Source of the DNA: an uncultured Acidobacteriota bacterium
GTDB taxonomy: Bacteria; Acidobacteriota; Vicinamibacteria; Fen-336
Assembly (NCBI GenBank): GCA_902826455.1
Contig: CADEEV010000025.1
Coordinates: 1-64,000, forward strand
Reading direction: 5' to 3'
DNA: 64,000 nucleotides
The position numbers and the translations under genes are program-made. The notes under the pieces were generated by a model. The model made no database searches, had not been told where the DNA came from, and saw only the letters and a list, made by a program, of their open reading frames with translations. This document shows, piece after piece, positions 27,320-36,694 of the stretch; the stretch's first letter is position 1, and every line of letters starts with the position of its first letter.

Positions 27320-27325
27320 ATCGTA
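27320..27325 (-). promoter_or_regulatory. Candidate -10 (TACGAT) of the DUF1579-dinB operon
   Basis: TACGAT is 9 nt upstream of the ATG at 27310 and directly adjoins the inverted repeat at 27335-27355, so a bound regulator would block or touch RNA polymerase. Confidence 0.45.
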
Positions 27326-27334
27326 GAAGATCCC

Positions 27335-27355
27335 TCCTGACATCCAACGTCAGGA
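27335..27355. promoter_or_regulatory. Operator-like inverted repeat TCCTGAC-N7-GTCAGGA
   Basis: Perfect 7-bp arms separated by ATCCAAC, in the 64-bp divergent region between the WYL regulator and its presumed target operon. It resembles operators I associate with YafY-type WYL regulators of DinB-like genes. Confidence 0.65.
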
Positions 27356-27374
27356 TTCCCTGGGATATATCGAC

Positions 27375-28343
27375 GTGCACGCGAGCCGGCTCCTCTCGAT
27401 CCTGATCCTGCTGCAGCTCCGGGTGCGCCTCACGGCCGAGGCCCTGGCCGCGGAGTTCGGCGTCTCGGTGCGCACCATCTACCGCGACATCGACCAACTG
27501 AGCGCGGCGGGCGTGCCGGTCTACGGGGACCGGGGACCCGGCGGGGGATTCCAGCTTCTCGGCGGCTATCGAACTGAGCTCACGGGCCTTGCGGCCGACG
27601 AGGCGCAGGCCCTGCTCATGATCGGGCTGCCGGGGCCGGCCCAGGCCCTGGGCCTCGGGGCCGCGGCCAAGAGCGCGCAGCGCAAAGTCCTGGCCTCTCT
27701 GCCGGCGCCGCTGAGCGAAGGCGCCGGCCGGATCGGCGCACGGTTCCACCTCGACCCGGTCGACTGGTACCGCGCGGCGGAGCCCGTCGAGCACTTGCCG
27801 GCGCTGGCGCGCGCCGTGCTCGACCAGCGCGTCGTCCGCATGCGCTACGAGAGCTGGACCCACACCCGCGACTGGCAGGTCGAGCCTCTCGGCCTCGTGC
27901 TGAAGGCCGGCTCCTGGTACGTGGTCGCGCGCAGCGGCAAGACGCCGCGGATCTTCCGAGTCTCGAAGGTGCTGGCGCTGACCACGACCGAAGCCACGTT
28001 CGAGCGGCCCGCCGATCTCGATCTCGCGGCCTTCTGGACGACGGAGCTGCAGCGCTTCGAGGCTGGCCTGCGTCCGGGCAAAGCCACGCTGCGGTCCACG
28101 GCCATCGGGCTCAGGCGGCTCGCGAAGCTCGGCGCCTATGCGGCAGAGGCCGCGGCGAAGGCCGAACCCGCGGATGCCCAGGGCTGGAGGACCGTGGTCC
28201 TGCCGACCGAGACCCTGGAGCAGGCGGCGCTCGCGGTGCTCGGCCTCGGACCCGAGGTCGAGGTCGTGGAGCCGAAGGAGCTGCGGAAGCGCGTGACGGA
28301 AATGGCGCAGGACATGGCCCGGCGCCACGGCGCCAAGGCCTGA
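27375..28343 (+). CDS. YafY-type HTH/WYL-domain transcriptional regulator
   Basis: 322 aa, GTG start. An N-terminal winged HTH (residues about 1-60, LAAEFGVSVRTIYRDIDQL) is followed by a WYL ligand-binding domain (about 140-220; LVLKAGSWYVVARSG aligns with the W-Y-L core) and a WCX-type C-terminus. It is divergent from DUF1579-dinB with an inverted repeat between, the usual layout for a local regulator. It ends 3 bp from the convergent permease gene. Confidence 0.92.
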   Translation: MHASRLLSILILLQLRVRLTAEALAAEFGVSVRTIYRDIDQLSAAGVPVYGDRGPGGGFQLLGGYRTELTGLAADEAQALLMIGLPGPAQALGLGAAAKSAQRKVLASLPAPLSEGAGRIGARFHLDPVDWYRAAEPVEHLPALARAVLDQRVVRMRYESWTHTRDWQVEPLGLVLKAGSWYVVARSGKTPRIFRVSKVLALTTTEATFERPADLDLAAFWTTELQRFEAGLRPGKATLRSTAIGLRRLAKLGAYAAEAAAKAEPADAQGWRTVVLPTETLEQAALAVLGLGPEVEVVEPKELRKRVTEMAQDMARRHGAKA

Positions 28344-28346
28344 ACC

Positions 28347-30713
28347 CTACTCTCGCAGCACGACGGAGGGATCGAGGCGGGCCGCGCCACGGGCCGGAAG
28401 CCAGCTAGCGACGCCGGCCACGGCGAGGAGTACGAGCGGCACCGCCGTGAACGAAAGCGGGTCGTGGGTCGTGACGCCGAACACCAGGCTGCGGAGCAGC
28501 CGGGACAAGGCGAGGGCCGCCGGCAGGCCCAGCGCGACGCCGAGCCCGGCGTAGCGCAGCCCCGAGCCGACCACGAGGCGGCGCAGGGCCGCGGCATCGG
28601 CTCCCAGGGCGGCGCGGATTCCCAGCTCGCGCAGCCGCAGCCGCACGCCGCAGGCCACGACGCCGTAGACCCCCACCGCTCCCAGCACGAGGCCGACCCC
28701 GGCAAACGAGGCGAGCAGGATCAGCACCAGCCGCTGCCGGCCCAGCGAGGCGGCATAGAGCGCGTCCATCGTGCGCACACCGGAGATGGGCACGTCGGGG
28801 TCGAAGGCCGCGATGCCCTCGCGGACCGCCGTCGCGACGAGCGCCGGATCCACGGCCGTGCGCACGATCAGCGAGTTCGCGACCACCACCCTCTGCGCGA
28901 ACGGCACGTACACCTCGGGCCCCGGCGCCAGGTCGAGCGCGTCGTGATGCACGCTCGCGACGACCGCGACGATCTCGGCCCACTCCTCTTGCGTGGCGCG
29001 ACCCAGGCGCACGCGGCGTCCGACCGGGTCCTCTCCTGGGAACAAGGCCGACGCGAAGGCCGTGTTGACCGCCGCGACGCGCGGCGCGTGAGGGCCATCC
29101 GATGCGGCGAAGGCGCGCCCGCGCACGACGGCGACACCCGCGGTCGCGAAGTAGCCCGGCGAGACCGACTGCCAGGCGGTGCGGGGCAGAGCCTCACCGG
29201 GTCCGGCCACGCGGCCTTCGACCGCGGCGTCGGCCTTCCAGCTCCGGCCGCTCGTCGGCAGGTGCAGGATCGTCGCGGCCGAGACGACGCCCGGCACCGA
29301 CTCGACCCGGGCGAGAACCTCGTCCCAGTAGGCCCGGAGCGCCTCGTCGGTGTCGCGGCCCGAAGGCTGCAGGTGCAGCGTCAGGAGGTGGTCGGGTCGG
29401 AGGCCCGAGTCGACCCGGTTCAGCGCCACGAGCGTGCGGCCCATCAACGACGCGCCGGCCGTCAGCACGAGCGCGAGGGCGATCTCGAGGGCGACCACCG
29501 CGCCCCGCGTGCGATCGCCGCCGGCCACGCGACCGTGGGAGCGCAGGCCATGCGCGAGGCCGGCGCGCCGGGCCTGGAGTGCCGGCACGAGGCCGAACAG
29601 CAGGCTGGACCCCAGGGTGAGGATCAGCCCGCCCAGCAGGACGCGCCCGTCGACGGCGATCTCCGACACGCGTGGAAGATCGGCCGGGAGCAGCCTCCGC
29701 AGCACTCCGACCCCGGCGAAGGCGAGGGCCGCGCCCAGGGCTCCACCCAGCGCCCCGAGCGCGAGGCTCTCGCCGATCAGGAGCGCGGCGAGGCGTGCCG
29801 GCGTCGCGCCGAGCGAGGCCCGCACCGCGAGGTCGCCGCGGCGTTCCTCGATCCGCACCAGCAGCAGGTTCGCGACGTTCGAGACCGCGATGAGCAGCAG
29901 CAGGCCGACGGCGACCGTCAGCACGAGCAGCATCGGTCGTACCGGCCCGACCAGCTCCTCCCGCAGCGGGACCACGGCCGCGCCCTGGTTCCAGTCCGGC
30001 GCGAGCCCGAGCGCGTCGCGCACCTGCCGCGCGAGGGGACCGAGCTCGCCCGTGGCGGCGGCCGCCGTGACGCCAGGCTTCAGCCGGCCGTAGGTGAGCG
30101 CCATCGCGCCCGTCCACGTCGCAGCCGCGGGATCGACCGTCATCGGCGTCCACAGGTCGGTTCCGGCGTCGAAGGTCCGGAAGCCCCGAGGCATCACGCC
30201 CACGACCTCGTAGGCGTCGCCGTCCAGGCGGATCGAGCGGCCGATCACCGAGGGCTCGCCGCCGAAGGCCTCGCGCCACAGCGCGTCCCCGAGCACGGCC
30301 ACGCGGTCCTGGCCCGGCCGCTCGTCCGCTTCCGTGAACGTCCGGCCCAGCTGGGGCGGCACGCCCAGCGTCGCGAAGAAGCGGCCCGATACGCGCGCCG
30401 CATCGAGCTGCCGCGGCGTCTCGACGCGGGTGAGGGCCATGAGCCATCCGGGGCTGAAGCTCACGACGTCCTGGTAGCTGCGTGCGCGGGAGCGCACGGC
30501 GTCGATCTCCCGATTGGCCAGGAACTTGCCGGGCCAGATCGCGACCAGGCGCTCGGGCTCGGCGTAGGGGAGCGGGCGCAGCAGCAGGGCGTTCACGACG
30601 CTGAACACGGTGGCGTTGGCCCCGATCGCGAGGCCGAGGCTCACGCTCGAGGCCAGCACGAACGCGGGCCGGCGCGCGAGCGCGCGCAGGACGAAGCGAG
30701 CGTCCAGGAGCAT
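28347..30713 (-). CDS. Acidobacterial-type orphan MacB/FtsX permease (ADOP)
   Basis: 788 aa. Layout: membrane helix near residue 20, MacB periplasmic core domain (about 20-240), three helices of the first FtsX domain (about 265-390), a second periplasmic core domain (about 420-630) and a second FtsX domain to the C-terminus. The duplicated form without an adjacent ATPase is the family described as the acidobacterial duplicated orphan permease. The role is probably export or envelope mechanotransmission; substrate and ATPase partner are unknown. This gene is one of the better taxonomic hints in the window. Confidence 0.93.
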   Translation of the reverse strand: MLLDARFVLRALARRPAFVLASSVSLGLAIGANATVFSVVNALLLRPLPYAEPERLVAIWPGKFLANREIDAVRSRARSYQDVVSFSPGWLMALTRVETPRQLDAARVSGRFFATLGVPPQLGRTFTEADERPGQDRVAVLGDALWREAFGGEPSVIGRSIRLDGDAYEVVGVMPRGFRTFDAGTDLWTPMTVDPAAATWTGAMALTYGRLKPGVTAAAATGELGPLARQVRDALGLAPDWNQGAAVVPLREELVGPVRPMLLVLTVAVGLLLLIAVSNVANLLLVRIEERRGDLAVRASLGATPARLAALLIGESLALGALGGALGAALAFAGVGVLRRLLPADLPRVSEIAVDGRVLLGGLILTLGSSLLFGLVPALQARRAGLAHGLRSHGRVAGGDRTRGAVVALEIALALVLTAGASLMGRTLVALNRVDSGLRPDHLLTLHLQPSGRDTDEALRAYWDEVLARVESVPGVVSAATILHLPTSGRSWKADAAVEGRVAGPGEALPRTAWQSVSPGYFATAGVAVVRGRAFAASDGPHAPRVAAVNTAFASALFPGEDPVGRRVRLGRATQEEWAEIVAVVASVHHDALDLAPGPEVYVPFAQRVVVANSLIVRTAVDPALVATAVREGIAAFDPDVPISGVRTMDALYAASLGRQRLVLILLASFAGVGLVLGAVGVYGVVACGVRLRLRELGIRAALGADAAALRRLVVGSGLRYAGLGVALGLPAALALSRLLRSLVFGVTTHDPLSFTAVPLVLLAVAGVASWLPARGAARLDPSVVLRE

Positions 30714-30754
30714 GGTGGGGGTGAGACGCCGGCCGACGGCCCGGGGTTGGGACG

Positions 30755-31045
30755 CTAGCGGCGGCCCCGTGGCTTCTTGCGGGCGAGCGCCAGCATGTCC
30801 CAGACGTAGCGGTCGAGCACCATCACGTCGCGCTCACGGTTCGCGGTGCGGGTCAGCGACGAGAGCAGGGACCGGTCGTCGTTGCTCAGCGACGAGGGCT
30901 TCCCGCGGAGCCGGTTCCGCAGGTCGTCGTCGATGCCGTACTGGCCGCACTTGGGACACTTGACGCGCGTGCCCGAGTCCTTGCGGCCCTCGACCATCGG
31001 GCCCTCGGTCGTCGTGGCGCCGCAGATGTCGCAGATCGGGGGCAT
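30755..31045 (-). CDS. Small zinc-ribbon-like protein
   Basis: 96 aa. Two Cys pairs, C5-x2-C8 (CDIC) and C30-x2-C33 (CPKC), form a likely zinc ribbon in the first 35 residues; the rest is charged and helical with a basic end (KKPRGRR). No named family recognised. A -10-like TAGACT lies 6 nt upstream of the ATG, supporting this start. It could bind nucleic acid, but nothing shows this directly. Confidence 0.72.
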   Translation of the reverse strand: MPPICDICGATTTEGPMVEGRKDSGTRVKCPKCGQYGIDDDLRNRLRGKPSSLSNDDRSLLSSLTRTANRERDVMVLDRYVWDMLALARKKPRGRR

Positions 31046-31051
31046 CGCGGC

Positions 31052-31057
31052 AGTCTA
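31052..31057 (-). promoter_or_regulatory. Candidate -10 (TAGACT) of the zinc-ribbon gene
   Basis: TAGACT sits 6 nt before the ATG at 31045 without a ribosome-binding site. The palindrome at 31100 would lie just upstream of this promoter. Confidence 0.45.
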
Positions 31058-31099
31058 TCAGGCGGCCTTCGTCGATGTGGGTCAAGCAGTTGGGCGGGC

Positions 31100-31148
31100 C
31101 GGGACAATTGTCCCGACGCCGCCTCGCGATTCCGCCCGAACCGGGACA
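31100..31148. promoter_or_regulatory. Perfect 16-bp palindrome plus a half-site (CGGGACA)
   Basis: CGGGACAATTGTCCCG at 31100-31115 is a perfect dyad. CGGGACA recurs at 31142-31148, exactly 42 bp after the first copy, about four helical turns. The 203-bp intergenic region separates divergent zinc-ribbon and mddA genes, so a dimeric repressor or activator could control either. No regulator gene is adjacent. Confidence 0.6.
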
Positions 31149-31248
31149 GAACACCCATGGCCTCCGCAAGATGGGGAACCTACCCTATGGCCGTCGGGCG
31201 TCCCGCCGCAGATCTTCTGCGAGACGAGGGACGAATCGAGGAGGCCTG

Positions 31249-32007
31249 ATGCGTCGGAGCTTGATCCTTGCTTACGGTATCGCCAGCTACGTGGTGTTCC
31301 TGGCGACGTTCCTCTACGCCATCGCGTTCATCGGCGGGTTCGCCGTGCCCACCCGTCTCGACGGCCCGGCGGTGGGCTCGCTGACTACCGCGTTCCTGGT
31401 CAACGCCGGGCTTCTCGCGCTGTTCGCCGTGCAGCACAGCGTGATGGCCCGCCCCTGGTTCAAGAGCGCCTGGACGAAGCTCGTGCCAGCCGCGGCCGAG
31501 CGCTCGACGTACGTGCTGCTGTCGAGCCTCGCCCTGATCCTGCTCTTCTGGCAGTGGCGCCCCATGGGCGGCGTCGTGTGGTCGGTCGAGAACCCGGCCG
31601 GCCGTGTCGCGTTGTGGGGCCTGTACGCCGGCGGCTGGGCGCTGCTGCTCTGGTGCACGTTCCTGATCAACCACTTCGACCTGTTCGGCCTGCGTCAGGT
31701 GTGGCTCGAGTTCCGCGAGCGCCCGTACCGCCCGCTCTCGTTCGTGACGCCGGGGCCCTACGGCATCGTGCGCCATCCGCTCTACTGGGGCTGGCTCATC
31801 GCGTTCTGGGCGACGCCCACCATGACCGTGGCGCACCTGGTGTTCTCTGTCCTGACGACGGTCTACATCCTGGTCGCGATCCAGTTCGAGGAGCACGATC
31901 TCATCAAGGAGCACGGCGGCCGCTACGCGCAGTACCGGACCCAGGTGCCGATGCTGCTGCCGTTCGGGCGCCGTCGCGCGGTGGAGAAGTCCGTAACCGC
32001 GCACTGA
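31249..32007 (+). CDS. mddA: Methanethiol S-methyltransferase MddA
   Basis: 252 aa, ATG with GAGGAGG upstream. Integral membrane methyltransferase (five to six helices) of the NnrU/isoprenylcysteine methyltransferase-like superfamily. The MddA pattern is clear: YVVFLATFLYAIAF at the N-terminus, FAVQHSVMARPWFK, FLINHFDLFGLRQVW and the SAM-binding region RHPLYWGWLIAFWATP with a final EEHDLIKEHG. MddA methylates methanethiol to dimethyl sulfide with S-adenosylmethionine, a widespread soil and sediment DMS source independent of DMSP. Confidence 0.88.
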   Translation: MRRSLILAYGIASYVVFLATFLYAIAFIGGFAVPTRLDGPAVGSLTTAFLVNAGLLALFAVQHSVMARPWFKSAWTKLVPAAAERSTYVLLSSLALILLFWQWRPMGGVVWSVENPAGRVALWGLYAGGWALLLWCTFLINHFDLFGLRQVWLEFRERPYRPLSFVTPGPYGIVRHPLYWGWLIAFWATPTMTVAHLVFSVLTTVYILVAIQFEEHDLIKEHGGRYAQYRTQVPMLLPFGRRRAVEKSVTAH

Positions 32008-32052
32008 GCCTCGAGCCGACGCCCTCCCCCGGGCGCGGTTGCTGAGTCGTAC

Positions 32053-32528
32053 CTAGTCGCGGAGCCGGCGCTCGCAGCGAAAGCAGGGCACCGGCACGGG
32101 ACCGTTCGTGGTCTCGGCCTGGTACTCGAACGCGTCCCTCTCGACCCAGCCGCTCTTCGCGTAGAAGCGGCGGGCGTGATGGTTCTCGGTCGCGACCGCG
32201 AGCCAGATGAGCGGGTATCCCGCCGCCGCCACGGCCGCCTCGGCATGGGCGATCAGGCGCGGTGCGATGCCCTTGCCGCGGCCGGCGCGATCGACGAACA
32301 GCTGCTCGAGCTCGTCGTGGTGGATCACCGCGAAGCCCAGGACGCGGCCGTCGGCTTCGGCCACGGTCGTGATCGGAATGCGCGTGCCCATGCGCTCGAC
32401 GAACGAGGCGAGCGTGCGCTCGGGCCCGAGCTGCGGCGCGAAGTAGGGATGAGCGTCCCACCAGCCCTCGTGCCAGATGCGCGCGAGCTCGTCGCGGTCG
32501 TCGGGGGTGGCGGGGCGCAGCAGCACCG

Positions 32529-32532
<4 letters not shown>
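32053..32532 (-). CDS. GNAT-family N-acetyltransferase
   Basis: 159 aa, ATG overlapping the stop of the upstream GH16 gene (ATGA). GNAT core: LGFAVIHHDELEQLFVDRAGRGKGIAPRLI contains the acetyl-CoA motif (R/Q-x-x-G-x-G/A as RAGRGKG, near residue 84), followed by NHHARRFYAKSGWV. The substrate is unknown. The C-terminus ends with a small CFRCERR. Confidence 0.9.
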
Positions 32533-33380
<848 letters not shown>

Positions 33381-33386
33381 GCCCCG

Positions 33387-33392
33387 ATCGTA
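33387..33392 (-). promoter_or_regulatory. Candidate -10 (TACGAT) of the GH16-GNAT operon
   Basis: TACGAT lies 6 nt before the ATG at 33380, no Shine-Dalgarno. Same hexamer as upstream of the V4R and DUF1579 genes. Confidence 0.45.
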
Positions 33393-33402
33393 GCTCACGC
33401 CG

Positions 33403-34410
33403 CTAGGGTTCCACCCAAGCGCCGGTCTCCGCGGACCGGAACACGGCCGCGATCACGCGCATGTTCGCGAGGGCGTCCTCGAGGGGGATCGGCGTCGGCA
33501 GGTCCTCGAGGATGGCCCGGGAGAAGAGCTCGGCCTGGATCGTGTACTGGTCGCAGGCCTCGAACGTCAGCGTCTCGATCCCCGAGCCGAACACGTCGCC
33601 GCCGTCGTCGACGCGCACGCGGCACGGCCGGTCGTTCGGGGCGTTGAACGGGATCTCGACCTCGACGCGGCCCTTCGTCCCGAAGGCCTGGACGCGCTGC
33701 GAATGGACGATCTGGGTGCCGACGGTGAACGTCGACTGTCCGGAAGGGAAGTCGAGGACACCCGACGTGAGCCGGTCGACGCCGTAGCGCGGGTCGCGCT
33801 CGACGAGGCCCAGCACGCGCCGCGGCTCCTCGCCGAAGAGGAAGCGCGAGATCGTGATGGGGTAGCAGCCGATGTCCATGAGCGCACCGCCTCCCCACTC
33901 GGGAACGTTGCGGACGTTCGCGGGGTCGTCGTTGAAGTAGCTGAAGTGGCTGCCGATGGCCCGGAGCGCGCCGATCCGCCCGGAGCGCACGATCTCGCGC
34001 ACGCCCAGCCACTGGGGATGGGTGCGCACCATGAAGGCCTCCTGGACGCGGCGGCCGGTGCGGTCGCGCGCGGCGATCAGGCTCTCGACCTCCGCGACGT
34101 CCAGGCCGATCGGCTTCTCGCACAGCACGTGCTTGCCGCTCTCGAGGGCGCGGATCGACCACGGCACGTGGAGATGGTTCGGCAGCGGGTTGTAGACCGC
34201 GTCGATCGTCGGATCCGCGAGCAGCGCCTCGTACGAGTCGTGGACCCTGGGGATCCCGAGCTCGCCCGCCGCCGCCTCGCCCTTGGCGCGATCGCGCGAC
34301 GCGAGGGCCGCGACGTCGCAGAAGGCGCTGCGCTGCATCGCCGGGATCACCTTCCTGACGGCGATCCGCGCCGCGCCGAGAACGCCCCAACGGACCTTGC
34401 GCTGAGCCAT
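33403..34410 (-). CDS. Gfo/Idh/MocA-family oxidoreductase
   Basis: 335 aa. N-terminal Rossmann fold (GVLGAARIAVRKVIPAM, residues about 9-25) for NAD(P), the family motif CEKPIGLDVAE with its Lys near residue 98, and a C-terminal substrate domain with GGGALMDIGCYPI. Members oxidise or dehydrate sugars and cyclitols. Resemblance to D-xylose or trans-dihydrodiol dehydrogenase types is possible, but the substrate cannot be read from the sequence. Confidence 0.92.
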   Translation of the reverse strand: MAQRKVRWGVLGAARIAVRKVIPAMQRSAFCDVAALASRDRAKGEAAAGELGIPRVHDSYEALLADPTIDAVYNPLPNHLHVPWSIRALESGKHVLCEKPIGLDVAEVESLIAARDRTGRRVQEAFMVRTHPQWLGVREIVRSGRIGALRAIGSHFSYFNDDPANVRNVPEWGGGALMDIGCYPITISRFLFGEEPRRVLGLVERDPRYGVDRLTSGVLDFPSGQSTFTVGTQIVHSQRVQAFGTKGRVEVEIPFNAPNDRPCRVRVDDGGDVFGSGIETLTFEACDQYTIQAELFSRAILEDLPTPIPLEDALANMRVIAAVFRSAETGAWVEP

Positions 34411-34415
34411 GCCTG

Positions 34416-34427
34416 ATCCTATAAGCT
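34416..34427. promoter_or_regulatory. Back-to-back -10 elements between Gfo/Idh and YciI-like genes
   Basis: ATCCTATAAGCT contains TAGGAT on the minus strand (5 nt before the start at 34410) and TAAGCT on the plus strand (6 nt before the ATG at 34434). The two candidate promoters abut within the 23-bp divergent gap. Confidence 0.5.
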
Positions 34428-34433
34428 CGAACC

Positions 34434-34721
34434 ATGTTCGTCATCGAGCTCACGTACACGGCGGCGCTCGCCGAGGTCGACAAGCACATGAAGGCCCACA
34501 TGGCATTCCTGGACGCGAACTACGCGGCCGGGCGCTTCGTGCTCTCGGGCCGCAAGCTCCCGCGCGACGGCGGCATCATCCTGGCGACCGGCGGCACCAA
34601 GGCCGAGGTCGAGGCGCTCGCGCGCCAGGATCCGTTCGTCGCGCGCGGCGTCGCGGAGGTGCGCGTGATCGAGTTCCGCGCGAGCCAGCGCGCTCCCGAC
34701 GTGCCGTCGCGCATCGAGTAG
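34434..34721 (+). CDS. YciI-like protein
   Basis: 95 aa; ferredoxin-like fold family YciI. The usual features are visible: MFVIELTYTA, DKHMKAHMAFLDANYAAGRFVLSG with the conserved His and later DPF motif (RQDPFVARGVAEVRVIEF). The function of YciI proteins is mostly unknown. It precedes the SDR gene by 28 bp and could be co-transcribed. Confidence 0.92.
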   Translation: MFVIELTYTAALAEVDKHMKAHMAFLDANYAAGRFVLSGRKLPRDGGIILATGGTKAEVEALARQDPFVARGVAEVRVIEFRASQRAPDVPSRIE

Positions 34722-34749
34722 GGCCGTCGAAAGGCTGGAGGAATCGGAG

Positions 34750-35604
34750 ATGGGGAAGCGGAGCGTCGTCGTCACGGGAGCCTCGACCGGGATCGGAGCC
34801 GCCACGGCCCGCGTCCTGGTCCAGAAGGGCCTGCGCGTCTTCGGCAGCGTGCGCAAGGCGGCCGACGGCGAGCGCCTGCGCTCGGAGCTCGGGCCGGACT
34901 TCGAGCCGCTGGTCTTCGACGTCACCGACGCGGCGGCGGTCCAGGCGGGAGCCGCCCGGGTGCGCGAGGCGCTGGGCGGCGAGACCCTCCTCGGCCTCGT
35001 CAACAACGCCGGGATCGCCGTCGGCGGGCCGCTGCTCCTGCTCGGCCTCGACGAGCTGCGGCGCCAGTTCGAGGTCAACGTGTTCGGCGTCGTCAGCGTG
35101 ACCCAGGCCTTCGCGCCCCTGCTCGGCGCCGACCGGAGCCTGCGCGGCGGTCCCGGCCGGATCGTCAACATGAGCTCGGTCGCCGGGAAGCTGGCCGCGC
35201 CGTTCCTCGCGCCCTACGTGGCGTCGAAGCATGCCCTGGAGGGCCTCTCGCAGTCGCTGCGCCGCGAGCTGCTCGTCTACGGCATCGACCTCGTGATCGT
35301 CGGGCCCGGCGCCGTGGTCACGCCGATCTGGGACAAGGCGGAAGAGATCGACGTCGCACGCTTCGCCGGCAGCGACTTCGACGCGCCGCTGCGCAAGTTC
35401 GTGACGAACTTCGTCGAGAGCGGCCGCAAGGGCCTGCCGGCCGAGGACGTCGGCGCTCTCGTCCATCACGCGCTGACGACGCCGAAGCCGAAGACCCGCT
35501 ACGCGATCCTCAGGAACCGCATGTCGCGCTGGCTGCTGCCCCGCCTGCTTCCCGATCGCACCCTCGATGGCGTCCTGGGCAAGCAGCTCGGCCTGATCCG
35601 CTAG
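34750..35604 (+). CDS. Short-chain dehydrogenase/reductase
   Basis: 284 aa, ATG with GGAGGAATCGGAG upstream. Classical SDR: cofactor motif TGASTGIG (residues 9-16), NNAG near residue 86, catalytic Ser in MSSVAGK and YVASK. The C-terminal segment (FVESGRKGLPAEDVGALV, PKTRYAILRNR) resembles the retinol or acylglycerol dehydrogenase-like group acting on hydrophobic alcohols. It is followed without a gap by the nitronate monooxygenase gene. Confidence 0.93.
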   Translation: MGKRSVVVTGASTGIGAATARVLVQKGLRVFGSVRKAADGERLRSELGPDFEPLVFDVTDAAAVQAGAARVREALGGETLLGLVNNAGIAVGGPLLLLGLDELRRQFEVNVFGVVSVTQAFAPLLGADRSLRGGPGRIVNMSSVAGKLAAPFLAPYVASKHALEGLSQSLRRELLVYGIDLVIVGPGAVVTPIWDKAEEIDVARFAGSDFDAPLRKFVTNFVESGRKGLPAEDVGALVHHALTTPKPKTRYAILRNRMSRWLLPRLLPDRTLDGVLGKQLGLIR

Positions 35605-36690
35605 ATGGCCTGGAACCGCAACCGTCTCACGGCACGGCTCGGCATCGAGTATCCGATCGTCCAGGGCCCGTTCAGCGGCCTCTCGTGCCAGAGGCTGACC
35701 GCGGCCGTCTCGAACTTCGGCGGGCTCGGATCCTTCGGCGCCCATGGCCTGCCGCCCGAGGCGATTCGCGACGTGGTGGCCGAGATCCGCGGGCTCACGG
35801 CCCGGCCGTTCGCGATGAACCTGTGGGTGTCGATGGAGGACGCCGGCGCCCGGACTTCCGATGCGGCCGCCTTCGAGCGCAGCCTCGCGCGACTCGCCGG
35901 CCACTTCACCTCTCTCGGCGCGTCTCTTCCCGGCTACGAACCCTACGCGCCGCGCCGCTTCGAGGACCAGGTCCGGGTCCTGATCGACGCCAGGGTCCCC
36001 GTGTTCAGCTTCGTCTTCGGCGTGCCCCCGCGCGAGATCCTCGACGAGTGCCGCACGCAGGGCATCGTCACGGTCGGCACGGCCACGACGCCCGAGGAGG
36101 CCTCGCTCCTCGAGCAGGCGGGGGTCGACGCCGTCGTGGCGTCGGGCTTCGAGGCCGGAGGCCATCGCGGCTCGTTCCTTCGGGAGGCCGAGGACTCGCT
36201 GACGGGGACGTTCTCCCTCGTGCCGAGGATCGCCGATCGCGTCGCGATCCCGGTGATCGCGGCGGGGGGCGTCGCCGACGCGCGGGGTGTCGTCGCCGCC
36301 CTGGTCCTCGGCGCCCAGGCGGTGCAGATGGGGACGGTGTTCCTGTCGTGCGAAGAGTCGGGCTCGAGCGCGATCCATCGCGACGCCCTGAGCGGCGACC
36401 GCGCGGGTCACACCGCGCTCACGCGCGTGTTCACCGGTCGCCTCGCTCGCGGGATCCACAACCGCCTGATGGGCGAGCTCGCTCCGAAAGACGCCGAGCT
36501 GCTGCCCTATCCGCTCCAGCGCGCCCTCACGAAGAGCCTGGCCGTTCCGGCGGAAGCCGCGGGACGGGCCGATCTGATGCCCTTGTGGGCCGGCCAGAGC
36601 GCGCCGCTCGCGGCGTGCACGGACGTGAAGGCGTTCCTGAGCCGCCTGGTCGAAGACGTCACGGCGGTCGCCCCTCGACGCCCTCGTTGA
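35605..36690 (+). CDS. Nitronate monooxygenase family flavoenzyme
   Basis: 361 aa; the ATG directly follows the SDR stop. It is an FMN-binding TIM barrel of the NPD/NMO family: YPIVQGPFSGLS at the N-terminus, VFSFVFGVPP, GFEAGGHRG with the catalytic-type His near residue 187, and IPVIAAGGVADARGV plus QMGTVFL for phosphate binding. These enzymes oxidise alkyl nitronates or act as related FMN reductases. Operon with YciI-like and SDR genes likely. Confidence 0.9.
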   Translation: MAWNRNRLTARLGIEYPIVQGPFSGLSCQRLTAAVSNFGGLGSFGAHGLPPEAIRDVVAEIRGLTARPFAMNLWVSMEDAGARTSDAAAFERSLARLAGHFTSLGASLPGYEPYAPRRFEDQVRVLIDARVPVFSFVFGVPPREILDECRTQGIVTVGTATTPEEASLLEQAGVDAVVASGFEAGGHRGSFLREAEDSLTGTFSLVPRIADRVAIPVIAAGGVADARGVVAALVLGAQAVQMGTVFLSCEESGSSAIHRDALSGDRAGHTALTRVFTGRLARGIHNRLMGELAPKDAELLPYPLQRALTKSLAVPAEAAGRADLMPLWAGQSAPLAACTDVKAFLSRLVEDVTAVAPRRPR

Positions 36691-36694
36691 CCGC

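Noticed and set aside
26256-28328. 690-codon minus-strand frame that ends in the DinB protein
   Set aside because: Only the last 163 codons are real; the upstream part runs antisense through the WYL regulator and out of frame through the DUF1579 gene.
34576-36459. 627-codon antisense frame over the SDR and nitronate monooxygenase genes
   Set aside because: Same artefact: overlaps two well-defined enzymes and shows no recognisable fold.
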